This document shows positions 10,801 through 17,549 of a stretch of DNA of 32,296 nucleotides, piece by piece (within the stretch, counting starts at the first letter, position 1; the number at the start of each line of letters is the position of its first letter). A model generated the notes under the pieces. That model worked only from the letters and a program-made list of their open reading frames with translations. It did no database searches and was not told where the DNA came from. Position numbers and translations under genes: made by a program. Origin of the DNA: Rhizobium sp. ASV8 (GTDB lineage: Bacteria; Pseudomonadota; Alphaproteobacteria; Rhizobiales; Rhizobiaceae); the NCBI RefSeq assembly GCF_016429255.1, contig NZ_JAELUG010000084.1, forward strand, positions 1-32,296, written 5' to 3'.

Positions 10801-12912
10801 CTCGACGGCGCCTTGCAGATAGGAAGCCGTCGTTGTGGCGTCGGCGCGAACCGATACCATTGCTCCTTGCGGCTGATGCTGCATCAGCCGCCCGCGATTG
10901 GCCACGAGACGCAGGCCGTCTTCGAAGGAAATGACGTTGGCAAGCGTTGCAGCGACAAACTCGCCGACGCTATGGCCGATCATGGCATAGGGCTTGACGC
11001 CGCGGCTGAGCCACAATCGTGCAAGCGCATATTCGACAAGATAAAGGCAGGGCTGAGCGATGCGGGTTTCGCGCTGCTCATCGGCGATTGCCTGCGTTAC
11101 GGCACCGGCATGGCAGATATAGTCGCGCAGATCGAGCCCGAGTGTCATTTTCAGAAGTTCGGAGCCACGATCGATCCAACGGGCAAATTCCGGCTCGGAG
11201 CGGTAGAGCCCGGCTCCCATACCGACATATTGTGCGCCTTGCCCCGGAAACATGAAGGCGACCGGTGGTCTGTCCGCGGCGACAAGGGGCTGATATTTGT
11301 CTGCCGTCAGTTTGATGATCGCCTCTTCGGCGCTTTCGGCAACGATTGCGAGCCTATGGCTGAATTCGCGCCGGCCGGCTTGGAGTGTGTGGGCAAGCTG
11401 CGCGATCGCAAGCCTGGGATTTTCGGCGAGATGATTGCTCAGCTTGGTTCGCATCGTCGCAAGCGCCGGCATGCTGCGCGCCGATAGTGGTAGAATGTAC
11501 TGGCCGTCTACCTCTTCCGACCTAGCCGCGGGGACAGACGGCTCCTCCAGTATGACGTGGATGTTGGTGCCGCCGACACCGAAGGCGCTCACCCCGGCGC
11601 GTCGTGGCGCAGGCCCTTGCGGCCAATCGACCGTTGCCGTTGGAATGTAGAAGGGGCTCTTGTCGAGATCGATACGTGGATTGGGCTGGCGATAATTGGG
11701 CATGGGCGGGATCTTGGCGCTGCGCAACGCCAACGCCGTCTTGATGAGCCCGGTGACGCCCGCTGCCGCATCGGTATGACCGATCGTGCCCTTGACCGAG
11801 CCAAGCGCACAATTCGCCGGACCTGGTGCCGCATCTGCGAAAGCGCGCGTCAAGCCATTGAACTCGATCGGATCGCCAAGCGGCGTCGCAGTGCCGTGGC
11901 ACTCGATGTAGCCGATCGTCGAGGGATCGACCGCTGCATTGGCAAGAGCTGCGGCAATGGCCTCGGCCTGTCCCTCCACACTCGGCGCGGTAAAGCCAAC
12001 CTTGTCGCTGCCGTCATTGTTGATGCCGTAGCCGCGAATGATCGCATAGACGTGATCGCCATTCTCGATCGCATCCTCATAGCGCTTCAGGAGAACAACG
12101 CCGGCGCCGCTGGCAAAGACCGTCCCGGCCGCACTGGCGTCGAAGGGTCTGCAAGCGCCATCCGGCGAGGCCATGCCGCCCTCCTGATAGATGTAACCTC
12201 TCTTTTGCGGGATGGTGACCGAGACGCCGCCCGCAAGCGCCATATCGCAGCTATAGGTCAGGAGATTCTGACAGGCCTGCGAGACGGCGAGCAGCGAGCT
12301 TGAACATGCCGATTGCAAGGTAAATGCGGGGCCGCGCAGATTGAACTTGTAGGCGACGCGCGTCGCCAGCGTATCGTTGAGCGCGCCGACGAGTTCATGA
12401 AAACAACCGATCTGATAGTTCGATGTGAATTCCTCTGCCTTTGCGCGGTCGTAGAGGACATTGTTGATCAGATAGGTCGGCATCGAGGAGCCGGCGAAAA
12501 CCCCAATCAGGCCAGAATAGCGGTGCGGGTCGTATCCGCCATCCTCCAGCGCTTCCCAGCATATCTCCAGAAAAATGCGATGTTGCGGGTCGGTGACGGC
12601 AGCCTCGCGCGGAAACATGCCGAAGAATTCCGCGTCGAACATGTCTGCATCATCGAGATGCGGTCTTGCCGCCACATAATTCGGTTGTGCCCGTTCTTCG
12701 TCGGTGAAGGAATCTTCGATTTCATCCGGCGCGAAATGGGAGAAGGCGGTCTTTCCTTCGAGTACCAGTTGCCACAGCTCACGCACCGAGGCGGCGCCGG
12801 GAAAGCGACCAGACATGCCGACGATGGCAATATGTCCGGAATTTTGACCGTTCGGTTCGTCATTGGTTTCGAAATCACGCTCGCTGACATTCTCTTGGTG
12901 ATTCCGTTTCAT
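4819..12912 (-). CDS. Hybrid PKS-NRPS: KS-AT-ACP-aminotransferase-C-A-PCP
   Basis: 2697 residues. KS about 28-455 has Cys203 (SACSSSL), His339 (ECHGTATPLGDP) and His379 (KGTIGHTDAAAG). AT about 550-850 has GHSVGE (Ser648) and HAFH at 744-747, the pattern usually linked to malonyl-CoA. ACP about 955-1030 has LGFDSL (Ser989). An Ala/Pro/Gln-rich linker (about 1035-1145) leads to a class III PLP aminotransferase (about 1150-1615; FDEVVTGFR, Lys1449 in TYGKVVGGGMP). No KR, DH or ER is present. Next come a condensation domain with intact HHIICDG (1765-1771), an adenylation domain (about 2090-2590; FTSGSTGMPKG, NMYGPTETTIW, TANGKLDR) and a PCP (LGADSL). The order resembles the beta-amino-acid modules of iturin/mycosubtilin and microcystin synthases. 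It should extend a starter with malonate, replace the beta-keto oxygen with an amine, then couple the product to an amino acid, probably glycine. It overlaps both neighbours by ATGA. Confidence 0.97.
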   Translation of the reverse strand: MKRNHQENVSERDFETNDEPNGQNSGHIAIVGMSGRFPGAASVRELWQLVLEGKTAFSHFAPDEIEDSFTDEERAQPNYVAARPHLDDADMFDAEFFGMFPREAAVTDPQHRIFLEICWEALEDGGYDPHRYSGLIGVFAGSSMPTYLINNVLYDRAKAEEFTSNYQIGCFHELVGALNDTLATRVAYKFNLRGPAFTLQSACSSSLLAVSQACQNLLTYSCDMALAGGVSVTIPQKRGYIYQEGGMASPDGACRPFDASAAGTVFASGAGVVLLKRYEDAIENGDHVYAIIRGYGINNDGSDKVGFTAPSVEGQAEAIAAALANAAVDPSTIGYIECHGTATPLGDPIEFNGLTRAFADAAPGPANCALGSVKGTIGHTDAAAGVTGLIKTALALRSAKIPPMPNYRQPNPRIDLDKSPFYIPTATVDWPQGPAPRRAGVSAFGVGGTNIHVILEEPSVPAARSEEVDGQYILPLSARSMPALATMRTKLSNHLAENPRLAIAQLAHTLQAGRREFSHRLAIVAESAEEAIIKLTADKYQPLVAADRPPVAFMFPGQGAQYVGMGAGLYRSEPEFARWIDRGSELLKMTLGLDLRDYICHAGAVTQAIADEQRETRIAQPCLYLVEYALARLWLSRGVKPYAMIGHSVGEFVAATLANVISFEDGLRLVANRGRLMQHQPQGAMVSVRADATTTASYLQGAVEIAAINAPKLCVISGPFADIDKVCAALSEAEIAFSRLHTSHAFHSAMMNDAAQALRQETEKVTYGTATIPFISGVTGDWQTAELATSPDYWAMHCRDAVRFADGLATLCRDRKPVLLEVGPGRTLSVFAAQTIARDGLTAVVQSLPEHDRASAAAATLAEAHGKLWMAGCRPTWPALPAAAQRRLPLPTYPFQRQRHWIDAPPSARRSATMRADAEPITHLPTTPFVSDVNLTEEKPAMNVAASISVPNRLPQLETALLTLLSDMSGETLGPDERTATFLELGFDSLFVGQFAQRIEKDFKVKISFRELLSDIPSVADLAAHLDRQMPADIMKAAEPAVQAVPLAAMPMAAATQPVPSAIAASSPQAVSMPAATSDLATVMQSQIQMAQSLFSQQLLMLQTMQGGTPTSQARPVATPAAPAPAQPAPVQPTPTQPASAASADSDFGTERIKLYRPNAKSMAAEISPAKLDFIANLTKAYETKNARSKTFTQEHRRHLADPRSASGFRADWKEMVFPIVCDHSKGAYIWDVDGNQYVDLVNGFGQTAFGHAPDFVIDAVKEQADRGFAIGPQTPLAGDVAKMIAEMTGHERVTFCNTGSEAVMAAMRIARAVTGRDRVVVFANDYHGQFDEVLVKGRNRADKPIALPVASGIPMASVSNMTVLRYGAPESLDFIRANATEIAAVIIEPIQSRHPELQPREFVLELRDIATKSEFALVFDEVVTGFRVDPGGMQAIWGIKGDMATYGKVVGGGMPIGVLVGDARFMDALDGGYWSYGDASVPMTAPTFFAGTFVRHPLTLAAANAVLHHIRGDGSALYDRVAERTQALVAEIKADLSSRGIADVVHGYKSWFATDFSSQDALGALFYAQMRLNGVHIQDGYPCFLTTAHSEDDFRLIAKAFRDSLDAMQSAGIFTAKEQPPVSPSQMQMPAAIAKPQSAPLTEAQTEIWLAAQAGDEASCSFNESFSLTLEGVLDETAIRKAFDTVVSRHDALHIRFDRNGEHFQFIPDFKLDLPVVEGLDEKGLADLKDDEARTPFDLINGPLVRASIVKLSADKHVLVFTAHHIICDGWSINTFVEEFATAYAAFRAGTVPELQPALSFATYATDLSPRPEKSQATEQFWLDQFKSIPDLPDLPLDRPRPEYRSFAGGSCTGYIDADVYKTLKKKGAKSGATLFSTLLATLQVMVSRLSGQDDIVIAIPSAGQSLLDGQILVGHCVNLLPLRQAVPLTEPFAAHLKATQQLVFQAFEHQDYTYGTLVHKLDAKRDPRRLPLTEIQFNLERMAGGSSFGDLKPTMEPNAKAFSNFDLFFNMIEAADHIRIDVDYNADVFDRATVERWIGHFSTLAATLAKDMDRKIGELSLLSSEEKSWLIDTLNHTAVPYDHDQFVFTLFSKRAAAQPNAVAVEFDGQAMTYAELETRSNQLALYLQMALPDPGQRIAILVERSLGMIVTLLAVMKAGHTYVPMDPAHPEPRLQQTLDIARVGGLVCDSDAMARLAAPDTPVIRLDQDAKAISSMTGQPLKSLPIDTTASAYIIFTSGSTGMPKGVEVSHRSLTNFLLSMAKEPGFNAKDTLIAVTTISFDIAGLELYLPLISGGKVVIASRGEVQDGFALVKLIGDHDATVLQATPTLWQMLVEAGLKDKPAMKMLCGGEPLPKELARSLLTVGGELWNMYGPTETTIWSSLQRITDADQPITIGHPIANTKLFILDQSEAIAPIGVVGELYIGGDGLAEGYFDRLDLTEKAFAPHCFATGRPMRLYKTGDVGRRLADGSLQLLGRRDQQIKLRGFRIELGDIEAVISKAEGVRQCATVVAENAKGDRSLVCYILQNAGGKEVSIATVAAHAKASLPGHMVPSFWVIESELPHTANGKLDRKALEQRGVPQREAAPAKLEPKTEMEQRLLAIWQDVLNLGDIGVDDNLYALGADSLAIFRIAARMRDSGLPLEAKHLLRHPTIGALATFAESQTDAPSDPVQLHVPSLRDFRNGARRSLGATT

Positions 12913-14822
12913 AAGGAGCTCCTGCGGATATGAGAAATGGCCCTCTTCTGCAGAGCTGCGCGTTGTGCGGCGGCGGCGATGCGGGTCGGCGCGGGGGCAT
13001 CGCCGTCCAGATAAAGCGCCAGGTCCCGAATAGTCGGGTGGCGTAGCAGGGCAACCACGTCAATCGCGCGGCCGAGGGCTTCTTCGAGCCCCGCATGGAT
13101 CTCCATCAGCTGAAGCGAAGTACCGCCGAGATCGAAGAAGTTCCTGTCGAGATCGACGCTTACCAGCGCCAATGCATCCTGCCAGAGGGCCGTCAGCAGC
13201 TCCTCTGTCTTGCTCTTGCTGTCGGTCGGCTTGACGTGTGCCTCGATTGGCGGCGGTGCCAGTTTCGAACGATCGACCTTGCCTGCCGGCGTTAGCGGCA
13301 AACTATCGACGACGACAGCTGCGTTCGGGATCATATAGGCCGGAAGCGTGGCACGTAGCATTGCCAGGACCGCCTTCACGAGATCGGCGCCGGCCCCCAC
13401 ATGGCTTTCCTTCGGGCACAGGTAGGCAACGATGCGTTTCAGGTTTTCGCCCTGGACATGGCAAAGCACCACGCCATCGGCCAGGCGCGGATCGCGCCTG
13501 AGCGCGGCTTCGATTTCGTCGAGCTCGATGCGCTTGCCGTTGATCTTGACCTGACGGTCGCGGCGACCCTTGAAGGTGACGGTGCCATCCGACGTCAGGC
13601 ATGCGATATCGCCGGTCAGATAAAAGCGCGTCCGTCCCTCTTTCGTGTCAATGGTGACGAATTTCTCGGCCGTCAGTTCGGGGCGTTTGAAATAGCCAAT
13701 GGCAAGGCCGTCGCCCGATATCGCCAGTTGACCTTCCATCCCTGAAGGCAGGACACGCAGTTCTTCGTCGACTATTGCAATGCCCGTATGTGCAATGACC
13801 TTTCCGATCGGCAGTTCCCCGGCCGAAAAGCTGGGCAATACCTGGAAAGCGGTAGCAAAGACGGTGGTCTCGGTCGGGCCGTAGGCATTGGTAAGCCTGC
13901 AGCCGGGGTGATGTTCGAGAAAACGCCTGGCGTGAACGGCTGAGCCGACATCACCCCCAAACAGGATATGCCGAAGTTTCGGCAAGGGTGTGCGGGCATG
14001 ATCCGCGAAGAGGTTGAACAGGCCCGTCGTCAGGAAAGAGATACTGACGCCGGTCTTGCTCATGAAGTTCGACAGGTGCGATATGGAGAAGTCCGCCTCG
14101 GGCATGATCGCCAATGTGCAACCATTGAGAAGCGCGCCCCAGATCTCCAAGGTCGCGGCGTCGAAGGCGATCGTGGCCGTATGAAGAACGACGTCGTCAG
14201 CGCGGAAGTCTATATAGGTCTGGTCTAGAACAACGCGGGCGATGCTGCGATGGCAGATCATCGTTCCCTTGGGCCGCCCGGTCGAGCCGGAGGTGTACAT
14301 GATGTAGGCTGGATCACCGCCGGTTACGCTTACGTGAGGAGCGGCAACGGCCGGCCGGCTTGTCATCTCGCTGATAATGGCATCCGCTTCGATGACCCTG
14401 CCATTCATGCTTGGTACGCTTGCCAGCTTGTCGCCGTGGGAGGAGTCGACAAATATAACTTTGGGCGCACATTCGCCGATCACGAAATCGAGATGTTCAA
14501 TCGGAAGTGCCGGATCTAGCGGGAGATAGACGCCGCCTGCCTTCAGGATCGCCACCGTGCAAATAACCGCATTGACGCTTCGTGGCAGGAAAAGCCCGAC
14601 AATATCGGCCTTATGGACGCCGGCTCTTGTCAAATGCGCCGCAAGCGCGTCCGAGATGCGATCGAGATCTTGATATTTGATGCCGACATCGCCGAAGACG
14701 AGGGCCGTTGTTCGTGGTGCCGCTCTGGCCTGGACGCGCAGCATTTCGTGAAGACATAGATCGCGGTCATAATGCATGTTCACGGCACCAAGTGTCTCAG
14801 CCTGCCCCTCACGGTCACTCAT
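12909..14822 (-). CDS. NRPS loading protein, A-PCP
   Basis: About 637 residues: an adenylation domain (about 20-520) and a PCP (about 545-610; LGGTSL, Ser near 570). Core motifs are complete: YTSGSTGRPKG, NAYGPTETTVFAT, YLTGDI, KGRRDRQVKINGKRIELDE and TPAGKVDR with the catalytic Lys. There is no condensation domain ahead of it, so it is the likely starter unit, handing an aminoacyl group to the KS of the next protein. A hand alignment to GrsA gives pocket residues close to D-A-L-F-L-G-A-V-F-K. The Asp at the first position indicates an alpha-amino acid, and the rest suggests a hydrophobic side chain; this is only a rough prediction. ATG codons at 14825 and 14822 are adjacent; GGAG at a spacing of seven favours 14822. 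It is the first gene of the operon and overlaps the second by four bases. Confidence 0.95.
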   Translation of the reverse strand: MSDREGQAETLGAVNMHYDRDLCLHEMLRVQARAAPRTTALVFGDVGIKYQDLDRISDALAAHLTRAGVHKADIVGLFLPRSVNAVICTVAILKAGGVYLPLDPALPIEHLDFVIGECAPKVIFVDSSHGDKLASVPSMNGRVIEADAIISEMTSRPAVAAPHVSVTGGDPAYIMYTSGSTGRPKGTMICHRSIARVVLDQTYIDFRADDVVLHTATIAFDAATLEIWGALLNGCTLAIMPEADFSISHLSNFMSKTGVSISFLTTGLFNLFADHARTPLPKLRHILFGGDVGSAVHARRFLEHHPGCRLTNAYGPTETTVFATAFQVLPSFSAGELPIGKVIAHTGIAIVDEELRVLPSGMEGQLAISGDGLAIGYFKRPELTAEKFVTIDTKEGRTRFYLTGDIACLTSDGTVTFKGRRDRQVKINGKRIELDEIEAALRRDPRLADGVVLCHVQGENLKRIVAYLCPKESHVGAGADLVKAVLAMLRATLPAYMIPNAAVVVDSLPLTPAGKVDRSKLAPPPIEAHVKPTDSKSKTEELLTALWQDALALVSVDLDRNFFDLGGTSLQLMEIHAGLEEALGRAIDVVALLRHPTIRDLALYLDGDAPAPTRIAAAAQRAALQKRAISHIRRSSL

Positions 14823-14825
14823 CAT

Positions 14826-15130
14826 CGCTCTCCGGGTTGTCCTGCGATTGACGACGGCACGATGCGAGACGCTCCATCGTCGTCAGCAGAATTTCATGCT
14901 GAGGCAAAAGCACCAGTTGATCATTGGGATGACTGTTCCCACCACCGAAAGTCGTAAGTCATGATGGAGCGTAGCCATTTGGTCGGAAAGGCTCGACACG
15001 GCTAAGACAACCCGACCGAAAGCATTACAATCAACGCCTGGCGGCCAGCATCGACGCGATAGGCCTGTGTCGCGCGCGCAGGCAGACAACAATGTCGAGA
15101 TGAGTGATTGTGAGGTTGTCGGTCGCGAGA
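14826..15130. promoter_or_regulatory. 305-base gap: likely NRPS operon promoter/leader
   Basis: No credible gene is seen between the loading NRPS and the GH16 gene. The only supported element at the left end is the Shine-Dalgarno CCGGAGAG just before the NRPS start. The gap must hold the promoter of the NRPS operon and the 3' end of the GH16 transcript. I could not pick a convincing -35/-10 pair. A ten-base perfect inverted repeat lies inside it (listed separately). Confidence 0.5.
14869..14972. repeat. 10-bp inverted repeat in NRPS leader region
   Basis: ACGCTCCATC at 14869-14878 is matched exactly by GATGGAGCGT at 14963-14972, with an 84-base loop. It lies 47-150 bases upstream of the NRPS operon start and could form a stem in a leader RNA, or two half-sites for a regulator. 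It could also be chance. Confidence 0.35.
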
Positions 15131-15985
15131 TTACACGAACTGGTAAGCTCTTACATAATCCACGAACATGAAGGATGGATCGGCTGCGGCCATTTTCGTA
15201 ACACCGTCAACGATGCCCAAGTCTACGAGAAGATACATGGGCTGGCGATGTTCGGGCAACGTCTTTGTCTTCCAGACAAGATTGCCATCGAAATACATGC
15301 GTATGAAATCCGAATCGATCTTCACGCCGTAGGTGTGCAGGTCGGAAGGAGTTGCATTGGCGAAAGCATTGATGCGTGAATAAGCGGAATCATGTCGGCC
15401 GTCCTTGTGCCAAACATGGACTGTCGAAGAATAGGCGCCCGGCTTGTCGCCGTAATACTCGATGACATCTATCTCGGCAGTCGATGCCGAACGGTCCTTG
15501 CCGATGAGCCAGAATGCCGGCCAGACGCCCGGGCCGTCCGGCAATCGTGCGCGCATTTCGAAGTAACCATATTGTTGAGAAAAGCCATTCCCATCGCGAT
15601 CGACAGAGGCAATAAGACCCGAGCGCCAAACACCTTTTCCGTCACGCGCAGCAGTAATGCGCAACATGCCATCCTGTATCGCAAACGGGAATTCGCCATT
15701 CGGATCCGAGAAGCGAGCGCCCCCGAAATCACCATTCCAAGGTGTATGGGAGATCCAGCGCGTACCTGGCCCCCAGGCCGAAACACTCAATGTGTCAAAC
15801 GGATCTTCGAAGGTCATTTTCATCTTGCCAACATCGAGCGCATCATCGGCGTCACCAGCATCAGCGATCCTGACGTCGCAAATAGCAATCATGGCCGTAG
15901 CAACCGATGCACGAAGGAAAGCGCGCCGGTTGACCAACCCATGAGCTCGATCAATTGTCGATAGACGATCCATACATAATAACAT
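15131..15985 (-). CDS. GH16 family endo-beta-glucanase/exopolysaccharide glycanase, Tat-exported
   Basis: This protein should cleave internal beta-linkages of a glucan or exopolysaccharide outside the cytoplasm. The GH16 catalytic signature is present as AEIDVIEYYG (E-x-D-x-x-E), preceded by the substrate-cleft pattern GVWPAFWLIG and YGYFEMRARLP. A twin-arginine signal (NRRAFLRAS followed by a hydrophobic stretch ending IADA) indicates Tat export. The length of about 284 residues suits the family. The frame stays open far upstream to 16210, but that part overlaps the divergent polymerase gene and looks non-coding. Starts at 15985 or 15973 place the arginine pair 16-20 residues from the N-terminus; I give 15985, with GGGG a few bases upstream, as a tentative choice. 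The gene is divergent from an EPS polymerase, which supports a role in trimming or processing that polymer, like rhizobial ExoK. The substrate is unknown. Confidence 0.9.
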   Translation of the reverse strand: MLLCMDRLSTIDRAHGLVNRRAFLRASVATAMIAICDVRIADAGDADDALDVGKMKMTFEDPFDTLSVSAWGPGTRWISHTPWNGDFGGARFSDPNGEFPFAIQDGMLRITAARDGKGVWRSGLIASVDRDGNGFSQQYGYFEMRARLPDGPGVWPAFWLIGKDRSASTAEIDVIEYYGDKPGAYSSTVHVWHKDGRHDSAYSRINAFANATPSDLHTYGVKIDSDFIRMYFDGNLVWKTKTLPEHRQPMYLLVDLGIVDGVTKMAAADPSFMFVDYVRAYQFV

Positions 15986-16124
15986 GATCGCCCCGATGCC
16001 CACGGTATACAACGTATTTCGGCCGATGCGTCCACCAAAAGGCTTAGGGAAGGCGGAGATACAACGACGCTGACGCCATGATAGTTTGCGGCAATAATGA
16101 GGCAAAGCGGCTGGACTACAAAAC

Positions 16125-17549
16125 ATGAATGCCATGGGGCTCATAACACTGATTGTCGGTGTAGCGATATTGGCTGCGCCTGTTCGATGGTCATTCATCG
16201 TGATGGCCATATCGACGGTGTTTGGCGCCGCCGCGGCCTTCAGCGTGCCTGGTCTCGGGGGCGCATCGGTGCTTGTCCCTAGCCTGTTCCTGCTGTTTTT
16301 CGCCGCGCGGCTGTTCGCGGCCTATGGCGAAGGGCCGTTTCTGACCGCGCTTGCCCCCTGGCGTCCCGGATTTTTCCTTCTGCTTTTGACGGCCTTTGGA
16401 CTGTTCACGGCCGTGTTCTTTCCACGGATGTTCCATGGCATGACGCAGACGATGACGGTGCAGCGATCGATCGGCTCACACAGCCTTATTGCGCTGGTGC
16501 CGTTGCAAGCCTCATCGAACAACATTACCCAATCGGTCTACGCCGTTGGCGGCCTTATCGCCTTCATTGCCACTTTCGCGTTCTTCCGACGAAATAACGT
16601 TCCGGCGATCTTTGTCAGTGGTATCCTGATCGTCGCCGGCGTCAATCTCAGCTTTGCACTTGCCGATATCGTGACGTACTTCACGCATACGGATTTTCTG
16701 CTCGCCTTTGTTCGAACGGCAAACTACGCGCTTCTGACCAATGCCGAGAAAGGCGGACTGAAGCGCATTTCCGGCACCTTCCCGGAAGCCTCGGCATTTG
16801 CCGATTTTACTCTTGTGCTTTTCGCGATCGTCGCAAGTCTCTGGCTTGCAGGCATTCGCTCGAGCATAACAGGCCTTATCTCCGGTTTGCTGCTGGTGGC
16901 TCTAATCCTGTCGACATCTGCGACTGCGCTTGTCGGGCTTGCCGTCATCCTGCCAATCCTATGCCTGCAGTCCTTCCAGGCGTCACGTTTCGAGCCAGGG
17001 ACGGGCCGGCCGATCATGATCGTTTCAATATTGGCCGGCATGCCGCTCGTCATATTCTTCGTTCTGATCGTCATGCCCGACCTCGTGCACAACCTCCGCG
17101 AGTTTCTCGATGAGATGCTGTTCTCCAAGGCGGACAGCCAATCGGGCAGAGAGCGCTTCATGTGGAATGCGATGGCGTATCAAGCCTTCCTCGATACGAA
17201 CGGCTTCGGCGCCGGGCTCGGGAGCGCGCGGGCATCGAGTTTTGGTCTTGTCTTGCTGTCCAATATCGGCGTCTTTGGCACGCTGCTCTTTGCCGTTTTC
17301 GTAGCGCGGCTGCTGATGGCGGATACTCGCCCAAGGCCCTCATCTTCGAAACAGGCGCTTGCCGTCGTGCGTGCGGCCAAGGCCGGCCTCATCACGGTTC
17401 TGATTTCTGCGGCAACTTCCGGCACCGTCTATGATCTTGGGCTGATGTTCTACATACTGGCAGGCAGCATTTCAGCCCTCAGTCCCGGCAGGCACCTCGC
17501 CCGCGCCGACTATGCGCCACGTTACGGTGCCGTTGGAGAGCTGAGATGA
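16125..17549 (+). CDS. Wzy/O-antigen-ligase-like exopolysaccharide polymerase (integral membrane)
   Basis: 474 residues, dominated by about ten to twelve hydrophobic segments (for example LITLIVGVAILAAP, FFLLLLTAFGLF, ISGLLLVALILS). A larger loop in the second half carries ERFMWNAMAYQAF, then GFGAGLGSARASSFGL, a pattern of polymerases and ligases of the O-antigen ligase superfamily. RISGTFPEASAFADF is another conserved stretch. Such proteins join undecaprenyl-linked repeat units in the periplasm. The stop overlaps the start of the pyruvyl transferase (ATGA, 17546-17549), so the two form an operon. The ATG at 16125 has no strong ribosome site; 16134 is an alternative. No glycosyltransferases are in the window, so the sugar units must be made elsewhere. 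Ligase versus polymerase cannot be settled from sequence. Confidence 0.82.
   Translation: MNAMGLITLIVGVAILAAPVRWSFIVMAISTVFGAAAAFSVPGLGGASVLVPSLFLLFFAARLFAAYGEGPFLTALAPWRPGFFLLLLTAFGLFTAVFFPRMFHGMTQTMTVQRSIGSHSLIALVPLQASSNNITQSVYAVGGLIAFIATFAFFRRNNVPAIFVSGILIVAGVNLSFALADIVTYFTHTDFLLAFVRTANYALLTNAEKGGLKRISGTFPEASAFADFTLVLFAIVASLWLAGIRSSITGLISGLLLVALILSTSATALVGLAVILPILCLQSFQASRFEPGTGRPIMIVSILAGMPLVIFFVLIVMPDLVHNLREFLDEMLFSKADSQSGRERFMWNAMAYQAFLDTNGFGAGLGSARASSFGLVLLSNIGVFGTLLFAVFVARLLMADTRPRPSSSKQALAVVRAAKAGLITVLISAATSGTVYDLGLMFYILAGSISALSPGRHLARADYAPRYGAVGELR

Noticed and set aside
10690..11487. 265-codon plus-strand open frame
   Set aside because: It is antisense to the acyltransferase domain; no recognisable motif or ribosome site.
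15986..16210. N-terminal extension of the GH16 frame
   Set aside because: It overlaps the divergent polymerase gene and precedes the twin-arginine signal, which should be near the N-terminus.
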